Source: Lachnospiraceae bacterium (GTDB lineage Bacteria > Bacillota > Clostridia > Lachnospirales > Lachnospiraceae). Taken from it: a stretch of 39,869 nt of DNA. Of the stretch, positions 35,781-39,869 are shown piece by piece. The stretch's first letter is position 1. Every line of letters starts with the position of its first letter. Position numbers and translations under genes: made by a program. The DNA lies in contig JAAWBG010000005.1 in NCBI GenBank assembly GCA_022792535.1, positions 1 to 39,869 on the forward strand, in the 5' to 3' direction. The notes beneath the pieces were generated by a model. The model was not told the DNA's origin, ran no database searches, and worked only from the letters and a program-made list of their open reading frames with translations.

Positions 35781-36038
35781 AATACCTTCCCATACCTTCC
35801 CTTCTCTATTTCATTTGCCCTGCGTTATCTTCTCACCTACACATATCCAGCAAATCCCCCATGCTGTTTCTGTGCCTTTCTTTTATTTTCTATTTTTTTC
35901 ATTATAACAACGATAAAAGCATTTTTCCACATACAATCTTGCAGAATCCGTCATAAGATTGCAGACGATCTTGACAGCGCTACTGCCTCGCAGCTTCAAG
36001 CATTAGCTGGTGAATCTGCTGACTGCATATTTTCGAAT
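35781..36038. other. Gap between the cyclase and PspC genes
   Basis: The first ~150 bp are AT-rich. Within 35930-35970 an imperfect inverted repeat of CAATCTTG/CATAAGATTG type is visible. Reading +, 35950-36074 gives a protein-like stretch (RHKIADDLDSATASQLQALA) that starts from no plausible start codon of its own. It may be the remnant of a gene or part of a dispersed intergenic repeat; I cannot identify it. Confidence 0.3.
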
Positions 36039-36090
36039 AAAACAAACACGCCTTGCTTCCCCGTTGAGAAGTAAGGCGCATTTGTTTTTA
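36039..36090 (-). terminator. Terminator of the pspC gene
   Basis: AAAACAAA pairs with TTTGTTTT and GCCTT/AAGGC continues the stem around CTTC/GAAG. It lies about 35 bp beyond the PspC stop; both strands end in T-rich sequence. Confidence 0.75.
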
Positions 36091-36123
36091 TACCTTTTGC
36101 GTTTATGGCAGACTGGCTGTTTT

Positions 36124-36309
36124 CTACATTTCTTCCGGCATAATCACCGCCGCAATCAGATACACAATGATTCCTGTTGTGGTACATCCCAGCAGCACAA
36201 ACAGCAGACGCACAATGGTCGGATCAATGTTCAGATATTCTCCTACACCTCCGCACACACCGCAGATTACTCGATTCTTTTTTGACTTATACAATCTCTT
36301 TGGTTCCAT
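36124..36309 (-). CDS. PspC-domain membrane protein
   Basis: A 61-aa protein that consists only of a PspC domain: basic N-terminus MEPKRLYKSKKNRVICGVCGG, the hallmark GVGEYLNIDPTIVRLLFVLL, and a hydrophobic helix ending IVYLIAAVIMPEEM. In E. coli PspC regulates the phage-shock response to membrane stress; short PspC proteins in Firmicutes are thought to act at the membrane, often beside PadR/DUF4097 genes as here. AGAAGGA lies ~6 nt before the ATG. Function in this organism is inferred. Confidence 0.9.
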   Translation of the reverse strand: MEPKRLYKSKKNRVICGVCGGVGEYLNIDPTIVRLLFVLLGCTTTGIIVYLIAAVIMPEEM

Positions 36310-36451
36310 ACTGATTCCTTCTTTCTATAAAATATACTTGATTTTGTCCTTGCTCTTATATTATTTCAATTTTTACTAGAATACAAGCCTTCCATGCAAA
36401 AATATAACATTCCAAATCTTTGTATTCTATCATCAATCTACATCCTGATTC

Positions 36452-37423
36452 TTATAAAACAAATGAAATATCCACATCACCCACACCGCAGTCAATCTCC
36501 ATTTTTTTCTTTCCAGGATTCTTAATGGTGCGCTCAGAGCCAAATCCGCTGTAATCATGGTCTCCTACTTGCAGATTTCCCACATCGCAGGAAATCTCAT
36601 AACTATAATCGGATTCTTTTCCTGCTACTTCCACTTCCACAGATCCTATCCCGCAGCTAATCTCTATTTTTTCCGCCTGCACCTGTGAAGTATACAATTC
36701 TCCGATTCCAGCGCTCATTTCCAGTTCCTCTGTCTCTAACTCATTCAGTTCCATCCGGCCCGCATCTATTTCGGCAGATATTTTTTTAGCAGCAGTCATT
36801 TTCTCTGCCACAAAGCATTCTCCGGCATCTATGTTAAGCTGAATCTCTTCTGCTGTCAGCGGCGTATCCACATGCAGGTATCCCGCGTCCTGATCCACCT
36901 CTATCTTCTTCAGATATCCAGATTCCATCAGTTCTTTCGGAACTCTCATTGTGATTCTGACGCTCTCATCATTGCGGATACGCCAGGTTCCCTGATCTTC
37001 GATCTTTAAAGTCTCTCCGTCCATTACCACCTTCAGCTGCCGTCTGTGATCTTTCTTCCGATACTCCACATCAAGGTAGAGATTCTCTTTATCTCCTGCA
37101 GTATCCTCTTCTATGGAGATACCTGCATAATCCGCGTCTATCTCTATCTTTTTCATATCTTTCCACGCAAACTGAAAGTTCTCTGTCTTTTGACTGGTCC
37201 AGCTCATTTTTCCTGCCTGATCATCCTCCAAATCAAAATCATCGTTATGATACCGAATATATGGAATGTGACGAAGAGGCCCTATGGAAAATTCACCTGT
37301 CTTCACTTCATCCCAGAAATCGGAAAATTGAAAGCCAATTCCCATTCCCACTGCACATAAAGTACCTCCAGCGATTGCCAGAATCAAGGTTATGATCAAC
37401 GCTATCTTTGTAAAATTTTTCAT
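36452..37423 (-). CDS. DUF4097 membrane-anchored beta-repeat protein
   Basis: A 323-aa protein with an N-terminal membrane helix (residues ~7-27, IALIITLILAIAGGTLC in part) and a long region of short repeated beta strands: KIEIDADYAGISIEED, KKIEVDQDAGYLHVDT, EIQLNIDAGECFV, LEMSAGIGELYT, KIEISCGIGSVEVE, KMEIDCGVGDVDI. The repeated I-D-A/C-G-x-G/V pattern is the DUF4097 (putative adhesin/LiaG-like) solenoid. AAGGAGG lies before the ATG at 37423, which overlaps the stop of the DUF1700 gene. The PadR-DUF1700-DUF4097 operon is a known Firmicutes layout of unknown function, likely envelope-related. Confidence 0.88.
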   Translation of the reverse strand: MKNFTKIALIITLILAIAGGTLCAVGMGIGFQFSDFWDEVKTGEFSIGPLRHIPYIRYHNDDFDLEDDQAGKMSWTSQKTENFQFAWKDMKKIEIDADYAGISIEEDTAGDKENLYLDVEYRKKDHRRQLKVVMDGETLKIEDQGTWRIRNDESVRITMRVPKELMESGYLKKIEVDQDAGYLHVDTPLTAEEIQLNIDAGECFVAEKMTAAKKISAEIDAGRMELNELETEELEMSAGIGELYTSQVQAEKIEISCGIGSVEVEVAGKESDYSYEISCDVGNLQVGDHDYSGFGSERTIKNPGKKKMEIDCGVGDVDISFVL

Positions 37424-38175
37424 GCTCTTTCCTCCTTCCTGGAACATAAGCTTCTCCACAATTTTTTAACCAAGCCGCACAGCCAGGGAATCAGTTTTCC
37501 ACATACCCAGCTGGAAAGAATCGTTGCCAGAATTGCCAGAGCCAAAAACAAGAATCCGCCTCCTGTCAAGGAAAGCCCTATTGCCAAATCTCCTGTTACA
37601 ATCTGACTGATTCCAATTCCAACTAAAACACCTCCTACGATATAAAAAGATCCTGCAATACACACTACAGAAATAGCAAGGCCCAGAACGCTGCCTGCAA
37701 TTCCTCCTACCGCACCGATCCAAACAGGACTTGTCAAAATAAGAAGAAAAACGATCAATGCTATCTCTGAAGCAGTTCTTCCCCTATAGACAGAGGCTCC
37801 GTCTCTCTCTGTATCATCTTTACAGACCCCATCCGCTCTATTTGCAGAACGGCTCTTTTCTGTTGAGGCCTGAGCCTGTTTTCCACCTCTAACATTCCCT
37901 TTTCTAAGGTCTACTTCCTGTTTTTCCTCAAATCTGCTGTCCTCAAATCCATGCTCGGTATATTCTCCTGCTGTCCTTGAATCCATGCCAAGATCTGCTT
38001 TGATCGTAGCGGCAACCTTTTCTGGAGATTCTAACTCTTTCAAAATCCGTTCTTCATTCTCCTCTCCAGCGTCCTCGAAATAACTTCGATAGTAAGACAG
38101 TGCCTCCCGTTTTTCTTCCTCTGGCACATCTTGCAGCAGCGCTTCTAACTGTCTTATAAATTCTTCTCTTCTCAT
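37420..38175 (-). CDS. DUF1700 (HAAS-domain) membrane protein
   Basis: A 251-aa protein. The N-terminal ~60 residues are the HAAS helical domain, MRREEFIRQLEALLQDVPEE followed by YYRSYFEDAGEENEERILKELESPEKVA. A charged linker follows (residues ~70-130), then three to four membrane helices. HAAS domains pair with PadR regulators and are thought to transmit membrane state to them (inference from the family). It overlaps both neighbours by four bases (38172-38175 and 37420-37423). Confidence 0.9.
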   Translation of the reverse strand: MRREEFIRQLEALLQDVPEEEKREALSYYRSYFEDAGEENEERILKELESPEKVAATIKADLGMDSRTAGEYTEHGFEDSRFEEKQEVDLRKGNVRGGKQAQASTEKSRSANRADGVCKDDTERDGASVYRGRTASEIALIVFLLILTSPVWIGAVGGIAGSVLGLAISVVCIAGSFYIVGGVLVGIGISQIVTGDLAIGLSLTGGGFLFLALAILATILSSWVCGKLIPWLCGLVKKLWRSLCSRKEERA

Positions 38176-38495
38176 GCCGACTCTCCTCCCGAAAATAACA
38201 TTGTAATTTTAGAAGAATAATTTACCCATTCTGTGCGATATAAATTTAATTGTGCAATTCCTCTTTCTGTGATCTTATAATACCTGCGGTTTCTTCCGCC
38301 GCATTCCACATCATAAACCTCCAGACAATCATCCTTCTGCAGACGCCGCAGCACTGGATACAATGTGGACTCTGATACCTCAATGGCCTTTCGTACATCC
38401 TGGGTGATCTTATAACCATATGTGCCTTCCTCTTCTTTACACACAACCGCAAGAACAATCGCATCTAAAAGAGCTGCACCTGTGTTAAATACCAT
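38172..38495 (-). CDS. PadR-family transcriptional regulator
   Basis: A 107-aa winged-helix regulator: LDAIVLAVVCKEEEGTYGYK, then VRKAIEVSESTLYPVLRRLQK as the recognition region, and GGRNRRYYKITERGIAQLNLY as the wing. The short C-terminal helix is that of subfamily-2 PadR proteins. It is the first gene of the three-gene operon and is the obvious candidate to bind the repeat array in its own promoter region (38517-38635). Confidence 0.92.
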   Translation of the reverse strand: MVFNTGAALLDAIVLAVVCKEEEGTYGYKITQDVRKAIEVSESTLYPVLRRLQKDDCLEVYDVECGGRNRRYYKITERGIAQLNLYRTEWVNYSSKITMLFSGGESA

Positions 38496-38516
38496 TCCAT
38501 CACTCCTCTTTTCTAC

Positions 38517-38635
38517 TACTATTTTATGCGTAGTACTATTTTTTGAATATTACTATTCTTCAGATATTACTGTTTTTTAAATATTACTATTTTATGTTTA
38601 ATACTATATATCATATAGTATTATTTGTCAATACA
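38517..38635. repeat. Seven tandem 17-bp repeats upstream of padR
   Basis: Units start at 38517, 38534, 38551, 38568, 38585, 38602 and 38619, exactly 17 bp apart. Five read TACTATT or TACTATA, one TACTGTT and one TATTATT, each followed by a variable AT-rich part. The first and sixth units each make a TACTA-N9-TAGTA inverted repeat with the next unit (38517-38535 and 38602-38620). The array covers the -10 box, spacer and 5' leader of padR. Confidence 0.85.
38603..38631 (-). promoter_or_regulatory. padR operon promoter
   Basis: On the minus strand TTGACA (38626-38631), a 17-bp spacer and TATAGT (38603-38608). The -10 box lies inside the TACTA-N9-TAGTA palindrome (38602-38620). The leader before padR is about 100 nt and holds the other repeats. 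Confidence 0.75.
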
Positions 38636-38790
38636 TATTTTTATATTATCACCAGGATTTTTCACCTGAGGCTTATTTCTTTTCCACTCCAGCGGGGGTA
38701 ATCTATTTTTTAAGAAGAAATCCGTAAAGGGACAGTTGATTACAACAAATAAAATCCGTATAGTATATATCAACAAAGCCATATAACTTT

Positions 38791-38822
38791 CTAAGCTACA
38801 ACTAAGCTATTGAATTTATAAT
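38791..38822 (+). promoter_or_regulatory. Regulated promoter of the two-component operon
   Basis: CTAAGCTA occurs twice, at 38791-38798 and 38802-38809, 11 bp apart start to start, and a perfect TATAAT lies at 38817-38822 with no good -35 box. Direct repeats at one helical turn in the -35 position are typical binding sites of phosphorylated OmpR/PhoB-type regulators, so this is probably an autoactivated promoter. Confidence 0.65.
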
Positions 38823-38847
38823 ATAAAACAGATTGGAGTGATGTATA

Positions 38848-39522
38848 ATGAAACTGTTGTATGCAGAAGATGAAAAAAGTATGTCGGATGCCGTAGTAGA
38901 TATTCTTACTTATCATAAATATATAGTGGATGCCGTTTATGACGGAGAAGAAGCCTTGGATTATGCTGCAGCTGAATCGTATGATGGTATTATTTTAGAT
39001 ATTATGATGCCAAAGAAGAATGGTTTTGAGGTATTGAAAACTCTTCGGCAAAAAGGCATCAATACCCCTGTGTTGCTGCTCACAGCAAAGTCAGAAGTTG
39101 AAGATAGAATCGCAGGACTTGATATGGGTGCTGACGATTATCTCCCCAAACCTTTTGCTATGGGGGAATTCCTTGCCCGTGTCCGTGCAATGTTACGTCG
39201 CAAAGAAACTTTTACACCGGACATTTTGAAATGCGCTAACATTTCTCTCAATATGCAAAGCTATGAACTTTCAAATGGGAAGCAAGCCTTTGTTTTGCCC
39301 AAACTTGAATATCAACTTATGGAAATATTTATGCTCAATCGAGGCATTTATTTATCAAGTGAGGACTTGCTTGTTAAGGTGTGGGGCTATGACACCGGCG
39401 CTGAGCTTGGAACTGTTTGGGTATATATTTCATATCTGCGAAAGCGGTTGGCGGCGCTTGACGCCAATGTTGCCATTACCGCCAAGCGTAACGTGGGATA
39501 TACGCTTGAGGTGGTTCAATGA
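38848..39522 (+). CDS. OmpR/PhoB-family response regulator
   Basis: A 224-aa regulator. The receiver has the acidic pair AEDEKS, the phosphoacceptor in GIILDIMMPKKNG (D52), the threonine in VLLLTAKSE and lysine in DDYLPKPF. The C-terminal winged helix contains LPKLEYQLMEIFMLNRG and VWVYISYLRKRLAAL. GGAGTGATG region provides the ribosome binding site. Its stop overlaps the ATG of the kinase gene. Codon use is more AT-biased and less typical of the neighbouring operons, so recent acquisition is possible but weakly supported. Confidence 0.95.
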   Translation: MKLLYAEDEKSMSDAVVDILTYHKYIVDAVYDGEEALDYAAAESYDGIILDIMMPKKNGFEVLKTLRQKGINTPVLLLTAKSEVEDRIAGLDMGADDYLPKPFAMGEFLARVRAMLRRKETFTPDILKCANISLNMQSYELSNGKQAFVLPKLEYQLMEIFMLNRGIYLSSEDLLVKVWGYDTGAELGTVWVYISYLRKRLAALDANVAITAKRNVGYTLEVVQ

Positions 39523-39869
39523 TTAAGACTTTACAGCGAAAGTTTATTGTAACGGCAATGACGGCAATTTCTGCATTACTGTTGCTGTTGCTCGGAACAA
39601 TTAACATTCTAAATATTTACTATGTTGGAAATCAGGTTGATAAAAAACTTGAAATGATTTCCCAAAACGAGGGGAATCCCGATAATATCCCGATGGCTCC
39701 CGGAGATATGCCGCCGAGAGAGCCATATGGAATGAAAAATGATTATGATACCTTTATGTCCTCAAATTTTTTTGTTGTCCGATTTGATAGAAACGGAGAT
39801 ATTGTTTATTCAGATGTTAGCCGAATATCCTCTGTCAGTGAAGAAGAAGCCAAAGAATTGGCAGAAAAA
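39519..39869 (+). CDS. Sensor histidine kinase, truncated by the window end
   Basis: The first 117 codons of a membrane kinase. The start ATG overlaps the regulator stop (ATGA). A basic N-terminus (MIKTLQRKFIVTAM) leads into one hydrophobic helix (residues ~10-34), then an external region rich in Pro and Asp (IPMAPGDMPPREPYGM) and FFVVRFDRNGDIVYSDV, the start of a PAS-like or CACHE-like sensory fold. The catalytic domains lie beyond the window, so kinase identity is inferred from its pairing with the regulator. Confidence 0.85.
   Translation, partial: MIKTLQRKFIVTAMTAISALLLLLLGTINILNIYYVGNQVDKKLEMISQNEGNPDNIPMAPGDMPPREPYGMKNDYDTFMSSNFFVVRFDRNGDIVYSDVSRISSVSEEEAKELAEK

Noticed and set aside
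35754-36074. 106-aa ORF on the plus strand
   Set aside because: It starts inside the cyclase gene on the opposite strand, lacks a ribosome binding site and has a low-complexity first half; only its end looks protein-like and is reported as a finding.
38517-38635. CRISPR array
   Set aside because: Seven units with a 17-bp period have no separate spacers of CRISPR size and no cas genes are near.

Overview
The window looks like a chromosomal segment of an anaerobic, low-to-moderate-GC gut Firmicute, most likely a Lachnospiraceae (Clostridium cluster XIVa). The reasons are strong AGGAGG ribosome binding sites, a CIRCE heat-shock operator, split ThrE-type exporters, a clostridial crotonase, a PadR/DUF1700/DUF4097/PspC cluster and several Lachnospiraceae-type proteins of unknown function. 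I do not assign a genus. No rRNA, tRNA, CRISPR array or prophage was recognised.

Left part (1-16.1 kb). The window opens exactly on the terminal inverted repeat of a complete IS481-like element (1-1063). After it come glycogen phosphorylase (glgP, -) with a divergent AraC-type regulator, and a solitary crotonase (crt) whose promoter carries a perfect 18-bp palindrome. Next are a threonine-aldolase-like lyase, proC with a possible overlapping leader ORF, a 339-aa protein of unknown function, a cytoplasmic GH13 amylase, and a two-gene threonine/serine exporter. A ~170-bp structured insertion follows, then an operon of aspartate aminotransferase, small alarmone synthetase and MBL-fold hydrolase, and then rarA.

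Middle part (16.1-29.5 kb). A minus-strand series encodes a YtrA-like GntR regulator, a DUF5808-type membrane protein, a polysaccharide deacetylase, a LytTR response regulator and a GHKL histidine kinase (Agr-like, but no agrB/agrD). The GntR promoter sits in a nearly perfect 57-bp palindrome. Upstream lies a complete oligopeptide ABC transporter (oppABCDF) with a consensus promoter, a leader containing two overlapping perfect palindromes, a hairpin between oppA and oppB, and an OppC with a ~200-residue extracytoplasmic insertion.

Right part (29.5-39.9 kb). clpB sits behind a CIRCE operator and diverges from an ECF sigma factor/putative membrane anti-sigma pair. A FIST-GGDEF diguanylate cyclase, a PspC protein, and a PadR-DUF1700-DUF4097 operon follow. 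The PadR promoter region contains seven copies of a 17-bp tandem repeat. The window ends in an OmpR-type response regulator and a truncated sensor kinase, with direct repeats at the -35 position suggesting autoactivation.

No large novel multi-gene defence or mobile system is visible. The most interesting signals are regulatory: the 17-bp array before padR, the 57-bp palindrome before gntR, the double palindrome before oppA, the palindrome over the crt promoter, and a structured element flanked by 11-bp direct repeats that shares a module with a second intergenic locus.
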